Assembly (NCBI RefSeq): GCF_001984575.1
Contig: NZ_LZNS01000001.1
Coordinates: forward strand, 747,938-811,937
Direction of reading: 5' to 3'
Length of the DNA: 64,000 bases
Origin: Streptomyces sp. MP131-18
GTDB taxonomy: Bacteria > Actinomycetota > Actinomycetes > Streptomycetales > Streptomycetaceae
Shown: positions 36,626 to 45,711 of the stretch, piece after piece
Layout: every line of letters starts with the position of its first letter
How positions within the stretch are numbered: position 1 is the first letter of the stretch
Notes under the pieces: generated by a model
Told to the model about the DNA's origin: nothing
The model's database searches: none
The model's input: the letters and a program-made list of their open reading frames with translations, nothing else
Translations under genes and position numbers: made by a program

Positions 36626-37336
36626 GTGGTCATATCGGGCGAGATCCTGGTGGTGTCCGGAACGGGCACGGAGATCGGCAAGACGGTGGTGACCGCGGCG
36701 GTGGCCGCCGCCGCGCTGGCCGCGGGCCGGTCGGTCGCGGTGCTCAAGCCCGCCCAGACGGGCCTGGCGCCCGGCGAGCCGGGCGACGCGGCGACGGCCG
36801 CCCGCCTGGCCGGGCCGGTGACCGCACGCGAACTGGCCCGGTACCCGGAGCCGTTGGCCCCGGCCACGGCGGCGCGGCGGGCGGGCCTGCCGCCGGTGCG
36901 GCCGGCGGAGGCGGCCAAGGCGGCCGAGGAGCTGGCGCACGACCACGACCTGGTGCTGGTCGAGGGCGCGGGCGGACTGCTGGTGCGGTTCGACGACATG
37001 GGCGGCACGCTCGCGGACACCGCCGCGCTGCTGGGCGCGCCGGTGCTCGTCGTCGTCACCGCGGGGCTCGGCACGCTGAACGCGACGGCGTTGACGGCGG
37101 AGGCGCTGCGCACGCGCGGCCTGCGCTGCCGCGGCGTGGTCGTCGGCAGCAGCCCGGCCGTTTTGGACCTGGCGGCCCGGTGCAACCTCACCGACCTGCC
37201 CCTGGCGGCCGGTGCCCCGCTGGCCGGCGCCGTGCCGGCCGGTGCGGGCGCCCTGGCGCCCGCGGACTTCCGGGCCCGCGCCACGCACTGGCTCTCCCCC
37301 GCACTCGGCGGCCACTGGCGGAACCCGGCCGGCTGA
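36626..37336 (+). CDS. bioD: Dethiobiotin synthetase
   Basis: A 236-residue P-loop enzyme that closes the ureido ring with CO2 and ATP. It has SGTGTEIGKTVV at residues 11-22, LKPAQTG and the EGAGGLLVRF strand. The GTG at 36626, 5 bp after bioA, is the only sensible start and follows a GAGG at the bioA stop. The 3' end lies inside the left arm of a 25-bp hairpin that closes the operon. Confidence 0.92.
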   Translation: MVISGEILVVSGTGTEIGKTVVTAAVAAAALAAGRSVAVLKPAQTGLAPGEPGDAATAARLAGPVTARELARYPEPLAPATAARRAGLPPVRPAEAAKAAEELAHDHDLVLVEGAGGLLVRFDDMGGTLADTAALLGAPVLVVVTAGLGTLNATALTAEALRTRGLRCRGVVVGSSPAVLDLAARCNLTDLPLAAGAPLAGAVPAGAGALAPADFRARATHWLSPALGGHWRNPAG

Positions 37337-37380
37337 CGCCCCGGCCCGGCCTGGCGGCCGGGCCGGGGCGTCAGCCGGCC
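37327..37380 (+). terminator. Very strong intrinsic terminator of the biotin operon
   Basis: A perfect 25-bp inverted repeat with a TGGC loop (37352-37355). The left arm contains the bioD stop codon (37334-37336). No T-run follows. Confidence 0.88.
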
Positions 37381-37429
37381 GCTTCGAAATCGCCTCTTGC
37401 CTGCGTCGCACACCTGTGCCTACCATGCC

Positions 37430-37468
37430 GTCGAATCGATTCGACGAACCGATTCGACGAAGCGCTTC
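37430..37468. promoter_or_regulatory. LacI-type operator cluster before the xyloglucan operon
   Basis: A perfect 16-bp palindrome GTCGAATCGATTCGAC (37430-37445) is followed by a direct copy of CGATTCGACGAA (37450-37461, period 13) and a second palindrome GAAGCGCTTC (37459-37468) with the central CG step favoured by LacI-family proteins. The cluster ends 35 bp before the LacI start, so autoregulation of the whole operon is likely. Confidence 0.65.
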
Positions 37469-37503
37469 ACCGCGCTGGGCAGCACGGGCCGCGAAGGAGC
37501 GGA

Positions 37504-38565
37504 ATGGCCACGATCAAGGATGTCGCGGAACGGGCGGGGGTCGCGCCGAGCACCGTGTCGTACGTGCTCAGCGGCTCGCGCCGCATCTCCGAGGACACCG
37601 CCAAGGCCGTGCGCGCGGCGATAGCCGAGCTGGGCTACCACCCACGGGCCAGCGCCCGCACGCTGCGCAGTGCGCGCAGCGAGGTGCTGGTGCTCGCCGT
37701 GCCCAGGGAGTCGGGCAAGTACCGGGCCATGGACGGCAGATTCGCCATCGAGATCAGCGACGCGGCACGCGGCCACGGCTACGACCTGCTGATGATGACG
37801 GAGCCCGACGGCGTGGACGGGCTGCTGCGGATCGCCCGCAGCGGCCTGGCGGACGCCGCCGTGCTGATGGCGGTGGCGCAGGCCGACCCCCGGGTCGCCG
37901 CCCTGCACGAGCTGGGCTTCCCGACCGCCCTGCTGGGACACGGCGACGGGCGCGAGGAGTCCGGCGTCTCCTGGGTCGACCTGGACTGGGCGGCGGCCGT
38001 CGCCCTGGCCGTCCACGAAACCGCCGCCGCCGGGCATCGGCGGATGGTGTTCTGGGCGTCGGCCGACCACGAGATCGAGGCCCGCCGCGGCTACGCGCTG
38101 CACGGCCTTGCCGGTGCGCGGACCGCCGCCGCCGAAACCGGCGCCGATGTCCGCGTCCAGCCCTCGGCGGCCGACCCGGCGCTGCTGCGCGGGCGGCTGC
38201 GCGCGGCGCTGATGGCCGCGCCCGCACCGACCGCGCTGATCGTTCAGCACCTCATTCCGCTGCCGCTGCTGCTCGCCGAAGTGGCCGCCCTGGGCCTGCG
38301 CGTGCCGCAGGACCTGGAGATCGTGCTCGTCGGCAGCCTGCCCGACGAGCCGGGCGGGCCCGCCCTGCCGCGCATCGACCTCCCTGTGGGCCAGATGTCG
38401 GCGGCCGTGGCCGGGCTCGCCGTGGAGGCGATCGGCGGCGCCGCCCCCCGGCACGAGCTGATCGCGCCGCGGATGGCAGAAAGCCAGGGCGTCCGGCCGC
38501 CGGGCGGCCCCGCCGACCGCCCCGCCCCCGTCCCGCGAATGGAGACCCAGAACCGATGCGACTGA
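37504..38565 (+). CDS. LacI-family transcriptional regulator
   Basis: A 353-residue regulator. The helix-turn-helix is at residues 3-25 (TIKDVAERAGVAPSTVSYVL), a hinge around LGYHPRASARTLRS, then a periplasmic-binding-like sugar domain. The start is the ATG at 37504 after AAGGAG, and the open frame upstream is not genic. It is the first gene of an operon with a sugar ABC importer and two glycosidases, and overlaps the lipoprotein gene by 10 bp. It presumably represses the operon from the palindromes at 37430-37468 until a transported glycoside, perhaps a xyloglucan fragment, binds. Confidence 0.9.
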   Translation: MATIKDVAERAGVAPSTVSYVLSGSRRISEDTAKAVRAAIAELGYHPRASARTLRSARSEVLVLAVPRESGKYRAMDGRFAIEISDAARGHGYDLLMMTEPDGVDGLLRIARSGLADAAVLMAVAQADPRVAALHELGFPTALLGHGDGREESGVSWVDLDWAAAVALAVHETAAAGHRRMVFWASADHEIEARRGYALHGLAGARTAAAETGADVRVQPSAADPALLRGRLRAALMAAPAPTALIVQHLIPLPLLLAEVAALGLRVPQDLEIVLVGSLPDEPGGPALPRIDLPVGQMSAAVAGLAVEAIGGAAPRHELIAPRMAESQGVRPPGGPADRPAPVPRMETQNRCD

Positions 38566-39794
38566 GAACCGGGCGCATACCGAAGCCCGCCACCGCACTC
38601 GCCCTCGCGGGCACGATGGCCGCCCTCGGCCTGACGGGCTGCGCCGCCGAGCCGGACCCGGACACCGTCACCGTGCTCAACTCGGCGACGGACGCCGCCG
38701 AGCACGAGGCGAACCAGGACTTCTTCGACCGCTGCGCCGAGCCGCTCGGCCTTGAGGTCGAGCAGATCAGCGTGCCCGCCCCGCAGATCGCGTCGAAGGC
38801 GCTGCGCATGGCCTCGTCCGATTCGCTGACCGACATCCTGGAGCTGGACGGCTCGGAGCTGCCGCAGTTCGCGGAGACCGCCGGGTTGCGCCCGCTCGCC
38901 GAGACCGGCGTGGACACCGGCGACTTCTCGACCAGCTCGAACACGCTGGGCTCCTTCGACGGAGTGCAGTACGGCGTCGCCCGCTCGGTGAACTCGCTCG
39001 CCCTGATCTACAACACCGAGCTGCTGGCCGAGGCCGGTATCGAGCCGCCGGAGACCTGGGACGAACTCCAGGCCGCAGCCGCGGAGCTGACCCGCGGCGA
39101 CACGTACGGCATGGCGTTCAGCGCTTCGCCGGACGCGGACGGCGTATACCAGTTCCTGCCGTTCTTCTGGTCGGCGGGCGGCGACGAGGCGCAGTTGAAC
39201 GAGGGCGGCGGCGCCGCGGCTCTCCAGCTGTGGCAGGACCTGGTGGACGCGGGCTCCGCCTCCAGGTCGGTCGTCAACTGGAACCAGCAGGACGTCAACG
39301 ACCAGTTCATCTCCGGCCGCGCCGCCATGATGATCAACGGCCCCTGGCAGGTGCCGGTGCTCGACGGGCAGGACAACGTGGACTGGGCCGTGGCGAGCAT
39401 CCCGGTGCCGGAGGCAGGCCTGGACCCGGTGGCCCCGATCGGCGGCACGGTGATGACCGTGCCGAAGAACGAGGACGACCGGGAGCGGGAGCGGAACGCG
39501 GGGCGCATCCTCGACTGCCTGAACTCCGAGGAGAACCAGCTCGCCTGGGGCGAGCGCATCAACAACGTGCCGACGCGCGAGGCCGCGGCGCAGACCTACC
39601 GGGAGCAGAACCCGAAGCTGGCGCCGTTCGCGGACCTGGTGACCACCGCGCGGTCGCGGACCGCCGAGGTCGGCACCCGCTGGCCGGTGATCAGCGACGC
39701 GCTGGCGGGGGCCTTCCAGTCGGTGCTGACCGGCCAGTCCTCGCCGGAGGATGCCCTGGAACGCGCGCAGCAGCAGGCGACGGCGGGTGAGTGA
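38556..39794 (+). CDS. Sugar ABC transporter substrate-binding lipoprotein (family 1)
   Basis: A 412-residue secreted lipoprotein. Lipobox LTGC has the acylated cysteine C29 after a basic, hydrophobic signal. The rest is a carbohydrate-binding cluster D (SBP_bac_1) protein, with YNTELLAEAGIEPPETWDEL and GRAAMMINGPWQV as family landmarks. It captures an oligosaccharide at the cell surface for the two permeases that follow (gaps of 10 and 4 bp). The energising ATPase is not encoded here. In Streptomyces such importers often share the MsiK ATPase. The substrate is inferred from the GH1 and GH31 genes downstream. Confidence 0.88.
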   Translation: MRLRTGRIPKPATALALAGTMAALGLTGCAAEPDPDTVTVLNSATDAAEHEANQDFFDRCAEPLGLEVEQISVPAPQIASKALRMASSDSLTDILELDGSELPQFAETAGLRPLAETGVDTGDFSTSSNTLGSFDGVQYGVARSVNSLALIYNTELLAEAGIEPPETWDELQAAAAELTRGDTYGMAFSASPDADGVYQFLPFFWSAGGDEAQLNEGGGAAALQLWQDLVDAGSASRSVVNWNQQDVNDQFISGRAAMMINGPWQVPVLDGQDNVDWAVASIPVPEAGLDPVAPIGGTVMTVPKNEDDRERERNAGRILDCLNSEENQLAWGERINNVPTREAAAQTYREQNPKLAPFADLVTTARSRTAEVGTRWPVISDALAGAFQSVLTGQSSPEDALERAQQQATAGE

Positions 39795-39804
39795 GGTGAG
39801 CGGC

Positions 39805-40752
39805 ATGACCACGGCCACCCAGGAGAAGAAGGCGGCGCCGCCGACCGGGTCGAGCCGGCGCGGCGCAGGCCGCAGAAGGCTGTACCAGTGGCTGTTCGTG
39901 GCGCCCGCGCTGGTCTACATGCTGGCGTTCTTCGGCTATCCGCTGGTGCGGAACGTCCTGATGAGCTTCCAGGAGTTCACGCCGCGGACGTACTTCACGG
40001 GCGAGTCACCGTTCAACGGCCTGGAGAACTGGCGCGGCGTCTTCGAGAACGACCTCTTCGGGGACGCCCTGTGGCAGACGATCCTGTTCACCATCGGTTC
40101 GCTGGTCGGGCAGTTCACCATCGGCCTCGGCCTGGCCGTCTTCTTCTCGCGCAGGTTCCACCTGTCGGCGTTCGTCCGGGCGATCCTGCTGCTGCCGTGG
40201 CTGGTGCCGATGGTGGTCTCCGCCGTCGTGTGGCGCCGGATCATGGACGAGGACCACGGCGTCCTCAACAGCTTTCTCGAAACGGTCGGCCTCTCGTCGG
40301 ACGGCGTGGCGTGGCTGAGCAGCCCGAGCGTGGCGCTGCTCTCCGCGATCCTGGTGAACATCTGGATCGGCATTCCGTTCAACATGGTGATCCTGTACGG
40401 CGGTCTCCAGGAGATCCCCCGCGAGCTGTACGAGGCTGCCTCGCTGGACGGGGCCGGCCCGTGGCGGACCTTCCGCAGCGTGACGCTGCCGATGCTGCGG
40501 CCGGTGGTGACGGTGGTGCTCGTGCTCGGCTTCATGTCGACGATCAAGATTCTGGATCTGATCCTGGCGCTGACCGGCGGCGGACCGGCCGACTCGACGC
40601 AGACGCTGGGCACGCTGACGTACCAGCTGTCGTTCCTCCAGCTCGACTTCGGCCAGGGTGCCGTGGTGGGCAACGTCCTCATCCTGATCAGCGCCGTCTT
40701 CGCGGTGCTGTACCTGCGCGTCAACCGCGCCGATCACCAGCCGGGGAAGTGA
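39805..40752 (+). CDS. Sugar ABC transporter permease (MalF/UgpA type)
   Basis: A 315-residue inner-membrane protein with six predicted TM segments after a basic N-terminus. The EAA coupling loop is ELYEAASLDGAGPWRTFRSV, which contacts the ATPase. I chose the ATG at 39805, with GAGG eight bases upstream. A GTG three codons earlier is possible. It forms the channel with the next gene product. Confidence 0.88.
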   Translation: MTTATQEKKAAPPTGSSRRGAGRRRLYQWLFVAPALVYMLAFFGYPLVRNVLMSFQEFTPRTYFTGESPFNGLENWRGVFENDLFGDALWQTILFTIGSLVGQFTIGLGLAVFFSRRFHLSAFVRAILLLPWLVPMVVSAVVWRRIMDEDHGVLNSFLETVGLSSDGVAWLSSPSVALLSAILVNIWIGIPFNMVILYGGLQEIPRELYEAASLDGAGPWRTFRSVTLPMLRPVVTVVLVLGFMSTIKILDLILALTGGGPADSTQTLGTLTYQLSFLQLDFGQGAVVGNVLILISAVFAVLYLRVNRADHQPGK

Positions 40753-40756
40753 CGAG

Positions 40757-41584
40757 ATGAACCGCACGGAAGGGCGCGCCCGGGTGCGCCGCACGTGGAA
40801 CACCGTGGCCGCGCTGCTGATCCTCGCCGTGATGCTTTTCCCGGTGTACTGGATGATCAGCACGGCGCTCCAGCCGCACACCAGCATCGCCTCGGCCGAT
40901 CTGATCCCGACCTCGCCGAGCTTCGACAATTTCCGCAACGCACTGGACAGTCAGGGCGGCTCCCTGGTCACCAGCCTGATCGTCGCGCTCGGCGCGGTGG
41001 TGGTCTGCCTCGCGCTCGCCGCCCCTGCGGCCTACGGCCTCGCGCAGTTCGGGCTGCGCGGCGGCCGGGCGATCGTGTTCGGCACGCTGATCACGCAGAT
41101 GGTGCCGGGCATCGTGGTGGCGAACGCGCTGTACAGCGCGTATGCCGAGCTGAATCTCGTGAACTCCTATCTGGGGCTGATCCTGGCCGACGCCTCCCTC
41201 GGGCTGCCGTTCGCGATCGTCCTGCTGCGGGCGTTCATGGTCTCGATCCCGTCGGAGGTCGTCGAGGCGGCGATGGTCGACGGGGCCAACCGCTTCACGG
41301 CGTTCGTGCGCATCGTGCTCCCGATGAGCCGCAACGCCCTGATCACCTCCGGTCTCTTCGCGTTCCTGTTCGCGTGGGCCGACTTCATTTTCGCGCTGAC
41401 GCTGAACACGACGGACGATGTGAAACCGGTCACGCTGGGCATTTATCAGTTCATCGGCGCGCATGTGAGTGACTGGGGTGCGGTGATGGCCACCGCGGTA
41501 CTCTCCGCGATTCCCGCGGCGATTCTGCTGGTCGTTGCCCAGAAGTACATCGCCGCCGGGATCGCCGGCGGTTCCATCAAGTAA
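40757..41584 (+). CDS. Sugar ABC transporter permease (MalG/UgpE type)
   Basis: A 275-residue permease with six TM segments and the EAA loop VEAAMVDGANRFTAFVRIVL. It starts 4 bp after the partner permease and ends with the short basic terminus (GIAGGSIK) common in this family. GH1 follows after 15 bp in the same operon. Confidence 0.9.
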   Translation: MNRTEGRARVRRTWNTVAALLILAVMLFPVYWMISTALQPHTSIASADLIPTSPSFDNFRNALDSQGGSLVTSLIVALGAVVVCLALAAPAAYGLAQFGLRGGRAIVFGTLITQMVPGIVVANALYSAYAELNLVNSYLGLILADASLGLPFAIVLLRAFMVSIPSEVVEAAMVDGANRFTAFVRIVLPMSRNALITSGLFAFLFAWADFIFALTLNTTDDVKPVTLGIYQFIGAHVSDWGAVMATAVLSAIPAAILLVVAQKYIAAGIAGGSIK

Positions 41585-41599
41585 GGCCAGACACCACAT

Positions 41600-42997
41600 A
41601 TGACTGCCACCGAAACGACCGGGTTCCCCCGGTTCCCGCGCGGCTTCTTCTTCGGCGCCGCCACCGCCAGCTACCAGATCGAGGGCGCCCACGACGAGGG
41701 CGGCCGGGGCACGTCCATCTGGGACACCTACTGCCGCGAGCCGGGCCGCGTCGCCGACGGGGCGACGGGCGACGTCGCCTGCGACCACTACCACCGCTAC
41801 CCCGAGGACGTCGCGCTGCTGCGCGACCTCGGCGTGGACAGCTACCGGTTCTCCGTGGCGTGGCCGCGCATCCAGCCGGACGGCAGCGGCAAGGCCAACG
41901 CCGAGGGCCTGGACTTCTACGACCGGCTCGTCGACGAGCTGCTCGCCGCCGGCATCGCGCCGGCCGCCACCCTGTACCACTGGGACCTGCCGCAGGCCCT
42001 GGAGGACCGCGGCGGCTGGCGGGTGCGGGAGACGGCCGAGCGGTTCGCCGACTACACCCGGCTGGTCGTGGACCGCCTCGGGGACCGGGTGCCGCGCTGG
42101 ATCACGCTGAACGAGCCGTTCTGCTCGGCGTTCGTCGGCTACGCCATCGGCCGGCACGCGCCGGGCGCGCGCGAGGGGCGCGGCGCGCTGGCCGCGGCGC
42201 ACCACCTGCTGGTCGGCCACGGGCTCGCGGTGCGGGCGCTGCGCGAGGCCGGGGCGACGGACGTCGGCATCACCCTCAACCCGGACCGGCTGCTGCCCGC
42301 GACCGGGTCCCCCGAGGACCTGGCCGCGGTGCGGCGCGCGGAAACCCTGCACAACGATGTGTGGCTGGACCCGCTGTTCGCCGGCCGCTACCCGCAGGGC
42401 GAGGCGGACACCTGGGGCGCGATGGCGGACGGCTCCTACCGCAGGGACGGCGACCTCCTCACGATCGGCGCCCCGCTGGACTTCGTCGGCATCAACTACT
42501 ACCGCCCCATCACCATCGCCGACGCGCCGTACCGGGACGAGGACCCGGCGACGCGGACCGCGGTGGACGTCCGCGTCCGGGAGACGTGGCGGGACGACGT
42601 GCGGCACACCACGATGGGCTGGCCCGTCGTGCCGCACACGTTCACCGACCTGCTCGTCGACCTGAGCCGGCGCTACCCGGCGCTGCCGCCGGTGGTCATC
42701 ACCGAGAACGGCTCCGCCGAGGACGACTCCGTCGCCGCGGACGGCCAGGTCCACGACGCCGACCGCGTCGCCTACCTGCGCGATCACCTCCAGGCGCTGT
42801 CCGAGGCCATCGAGGCGGGCGTCGACGTCCGCGGCTACTACGTGTGGTCCCTGATGGACAACTTCGAGTGGGCGTTCGGCTACGCGAAGCGGTTCGGCAT
42901 CGTCCGCGTCGACTACGACACCCTCGAACGTCTGCCCAAGGACAGCTACCGCTGGTACCGGGACATGATCGGCGCCCACCGGCAGGCACACACCTGA
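41600..42997 (+). CDS. Beta-glucosidase, glycoside hydrolase family 1
   Basis: A 465-residue cytoplasmic GH1 enzyme. It carries the N-terminal signature FFFGAATASYQIEGA, the acid/base E172 in TLNEPF and the nucleophile E369 in ITENGS, then YVWSLMDNFEW. It removes terminal beta-linked glucose (sometimes galactose or fucose) from imported oligosaccharides. With the following alpha-xylosidase it could dismantle xyloglucan-derived units such as isoprimeverose-type and cello-type fragments. It lies 15 bp after the permease gene. Confidence 0.93.
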   Translation: MTATETTGFPRFPRGFFFGAATASYQIEGAHDEGGRGTSIWDTYCREPGRVADGATGDVACDHYHRYPEDVALLRDLGVDSYRFSVAWPRIQPDGSGKANAEGLDFYDRLVDELLAAGIAPAATLYHWDLPQALEDRGGWRVRETAERFADYTRLVVDRLGDRVPRWITLNEPFCSAFVGYAIGRHAPGAREGRGALAAAHHLLVGHGLAVRALREAGATDVGITLNPDRLLPATGSPEDLAAVRRAETLHNDVWLDPLFAGRYPQGEADTWGAMADGSYRRDGDLLTIGAPLDFVGINYYRPITIADAPYRDEDPATRTAVDVRVRETWRDDVRHTTMGWPVVPHTFTDLLVDLSRRYPALPPVVITENGSAEDDSVAADGQVHDADRVAYLRDHLQALSEAIEAGVDVRGYYVWSLMDNFEWAFGYAKRFGIVRVDYDTLERLPKDSYRWYRDMIGAHRQAHT

Positions 42998-43047
42998 CCT
43001 GCCGCGGGCCCGTCCCCGCACCGGCACGACCCACCGCACCGCCCGAA

Positions 43048-43066
43048 CTTCCCCGCCGCGGGGAAG
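43048..43066. repeat. Small hairpin between the GH1 and GH31 genes
   Basis: A 7-bp perfect stem (CTTCCCC/GGGGAAG, loop GCCGC) in the 85-bp gap, just before the GH31 ribosome binding site. It could tune the relative expression of the two enzymes by partial termination or mRNA stability. Role inferred only. Confidence 0.4.
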
Positions 43067-43082
43067 GGGACATGGAGTAACT

Positions 43083-45383
43083 GTGAAGTTCACCGATGGC
43101 TACTGGCTGATGCGCGACGGCGTCACCGCGGCCTTCGCCAAGCAGGTCGCCGACACGGACGTTTCGGAGGACCGGCTCACCCTCTACGCCGCGGTGCGGC
43201 CCGTCGAGCGCCGCGGCCACACGCTGAACAGCCCGCTGCTGACGGTGGAGTGCTTCTCCCCCGCGGAGGGCGTGATCGGCGTGCGGACGACCCACCACTC
43301 GGGCGGGGAGGAGCGCGGTCCCGGCTTTCCGCTGCGCGGCGAGCCGGGGCACGCGGGCAAGACCAGGACGGACGGCTCCGTCGCCGAGCTGACCAGCGGT
43401 TCCCTGACGCTGCGGGTGGACACCGCCGAGCCCTGGCGGCTGGACTTCACCGCCGGCGGTCGCACCCTGACCTCGGCCGGCAAGCGGGGCACGGGCTTCC
43501 TCACGGACCACGACGGCCGGCACTTCTCGCTCGGCCAGCTGTCCCTGGGTGTCGGCGAGCTGGTCTACGGGCTCGGCGAACGGTTCACGCCGTTCGTCAA
43601 GAACGGCCAGACGGTGGACATCTGGCAGGCGGACGGCGGCACCGCCAGCGAACAGGCGTACAAGAACGTGCCGTTCTACCTGACCAACCGCGGCTACGGC
43701 GTGTTCGTGAACCACCCGGGCCTGGTCTCCTACGAGATCGGGTCGGAGTCGGTCGGGCAGGTGCAGTTCAGCGTCGAGGGCCAGTCCATCGAGTACCTGA
43801 TCATCCACGGCCCGACGCCCAAGGAGATCCTGGACCGCTACACGGCGCTGACCGGCCGGCCCGCGCTGCCGCCCGCCTGGTCGTTCGGTCTGTGGCTGTC
43901 CACGTCCTTCACCACGGACTACGACGAGGCCACCGTCAACCGCTTCGTCCGCGGCATGGCCGAACGTGACATCCCGCTCAGCGTCTTCCACTTCGACTGC
44001 TTCTGGATGCGCGAGTACCAGTGGTGCGACTTCACCTGGGACCCGGCGGTCTTCCCCGACCCCGAGGGGATGCTCGCCCGCCTGAAGGAGCAGGACCTGC
44101 GGATCTCGGTATGGATCAACCCCTACATCGGGCAGAAGTCGCCGCTGTTCGCCGAGGCCCGGCGGCACGGCTACCTGGTGCGCAGGGCGGACGGCGGCGT
44201 GTGGCAGTGGGACATGTGGCAGGCCGGCATGGCCCTGGTGGACTTCACCAACCCGGAGGCCCGAGCCTGGTTCGCGGACAAGCTGCGCGGACTGGTCCGG
44301 CAGGGCGTGGACTGTTTCAAGACGGACTTCGGCGAACGGGTGCCCACCGACGTGGTCTGGCACGACGGCTCCGACCCCGAGTTCATGCACAACTACTACA
44401 CCGAGCTGTACAACCGGACGGTCTTCGAGGTGCTCACCGAGGAGCGCGGCGCCGGGGAGGCGGTCCTCTTCGCCCGCTCGGCGACCGCCGGCGGCCAGCA
44501 GTACCCGGTGCACTGGGGCGGCGACTGCGAGTCCAGCTTCGACGCGATGGCCGAGTCCCTGCGCGGCGGCCTCTCGCTCGGCCTGTCCGGTTTCGGCTTC
44601 TGGAGCCACGACATCGGCGGCTTCGAGGGCACCCCGACACCCGCGGTGTTCAAGCGGTGGGTGCAGTTCGGACTGCTGTCCTCGCACAGCAGGCTGCACG
44701 GCAGCAACTCCTACCGCGTGCCGTGGGACTACGACGAGGAGGCCGTCGCGGTCACCCGTGACTTCACCCGGCTCAAGCACCGCCTGATGCCGTACCTGTT
44801 CCGGGCCGCGGAGGAGGCCGGCGAGCAGGGCACCCCGGTGATGCGGGCCATGCTGCTCGAATTTCCCGACGACCCGGGCTGCCACCCGCTGGACCGGCAG
44901 TACATGCTGGGCGGCGACCTCCTGGTCGCGCCCGTCCTCGACGAGGACGGCGTCGCGGAGTACTACGTGCCGGCGGGCACCTGGACGCATCTGCTGTCCG
45001 GCGAGCAGATCGAGGGGCCGGGGTGGCGGCGCGAGCGATTCGGCTTCGACAGCCTGCCGCTGCTCGCCAGGCCCGGCTCGGTCATCCCGTTCGGCGCCCA
45101 GGACGACACGCCCGAGTACGACTGGGCGAACGGCGTGACCCTGCGCGTCCACGCGCCGGCCGACGGCGTGGAGACCGTTACGCGCGTCCCCGCCCCCGGC
45201 GGGGAGGCCGGCGCCGTCTTCCGCACGACGCGCCACGGCGACGTCGTCACGGTGGCGGCCGCGGGCGCGCCCGGGCCGTGGCGGGTCTCGGTGGCGGGTC
45301 CTGACGGCTACGCCGAGCCGGTGACCGTTCCCGAGGGCGCCTCGTCCGTGTCGGTCCGGCTCGCCGACGGCCGGCGCGTCTGA
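43083..45383 (+). CDS. Alpha-xylosidase, glycoside hydrolase family 31 (YicI-like)
   Basis: A 766-residue GH31 enzyme. The nucleophile D415 (FKTDFGERVPTDVVW) and acid/base D481 (HWGGDCESSF) fall within one residue of those of E. coli YicI (D416, D482). The N-terminal GEKxY-like region and the DCFWMREYQWCDFTWD segment also match alpha-xylosidases rather than alpha-glucosidases. It would release xylose from the non-reducing end of xyloglucan oligosaccharides. The start is a GTG with GGAG five bases upstream. No signal peptide is present, so it acts after import. It is the last gene of the LacI operon, and no strong terminator is seen after it. Confidence 0.92.
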   Translation: MKFTDGYWLMRDGVTAAFAKQVADTDVSEDRLTLYAAVRPVERRGHTLNSPLLTVECFSPAEGVIGVRTTHHSGGEERGPGFPLRGEPGHAGKTRTDGSVAELTSGSLTLRVDTAEPWRLDFTAGGRTLTSAGKRGTGFLTDHDGRHFSLGQLSLGVGELVYGLGERFTPFVKNGQTVDIWQADGGTASEQAYKNVPFYLTNRGYGVFVNHPGLVSYEIGSESVGQVQFSVEGQSIEYLIIHGPTPKEILDRYTALTGRPALPPAWSFGLWLSTSFTTDYDEATVNRFVRGMAERDIPLSVFHFDCFWMREYQWCDFTWDPAVFPDPEGMLARLKEQDLRISVWINPYIGQKSPLFAEARRHGYLVRRADGGVWQWDMWQAGMALVDFTNPEARAWFADKLRGLVRQGVDCFKTDFGERVPTDVVWHDGSDPEFMHNYYTELYNRTVFEVLTEERGAGEAVLFARSATAGGQQYPVHWGGDCESSFDAMAESLRGGLSLGLSGFGFWSHDIGGFEGTPTPAVFKRWVQFGLLSSHSRLHGSNSYRVPWDYDEEAVAVTRDFTRLKHRLMPYLFRAAEEAGEQGTPVMRAMLLEFPDDPGCHPLDRQYMLGGDLLVAPVLDEDGVAEYYVPAGTWTHLLSGEQIEGPGWRRERFGFDSLPLLARPGSVIPFGAQDDTPEYDWANGVTLRVHAPADGVETVTRVPAPGGEAGAVFRTTRHGDVVTVAAAGAPGPWRVSVAGPDGYAEPVTVPEGASSVSVRLADGRRV

Positions 45384-45450
45384 GCCGGTCCGCGGGTGCG
45401 CACGTTTCGCCGGGGGACCAGGGGGAACCCGGCGGCGCGAGGTGATAAGG

Positions 45451-45669
45451 ATGCCTGAACCGGGCAGCAAGAAGTACGACATCCACCGCGCGCACCTGCG
45501 GAAGGACGCCGAGGGGCACGGAGTTCCCGACCGGCATGCCAACGCGCAGGCCAACGAGACCCTGCAAAGCGACCCGCACTGGCAGTCCCGCGGGCCGCGC
45601 ACCGAACGCGGCCTCGGCCCGGAGTCGGAGCGCGGCGGCTTCGAGGAGCAGTTGCCGGAGACGGACTGA
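45451..45669 (+). CDS. Small hydrophilic protein of unknown function
   Basis: A 72-residue, highly charged protein (PGSKKYDIHRAHLRKDAEG at the start, acidic end EEQLPETD). It has no cysteine, no membrane segment and low complexity, so it is probably intrinsically disordered. The ATG at 45451 follows GAGG by eight bases. It is close to and in the same direction as the HhH-GPD gene. I do not recognise its family. Similar small disordered proteins are common next to stress genes in actinobacteria. Confidence 0.55.
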   Translation: MPEPGSKKYDIHRAHLRKDAEGHGVPDRHANAQANETLQSDPHWQSRGPRTERGLGPESERGGFEEQLPETD

Positions 45670-45711
45670 CCGGCGGCCACGGGAAGGCGGCACGGAAGGC
45701 GGACGTTCCGC

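Noticed and set aside
37180..37503. In-frame upstream extension of the LacI gene through the terminator
   Set aside because: It would run through the bioD 3' end and a 25-bp hairpin. The ATG at 37504 has AAGGAG and starts the standard HTH.
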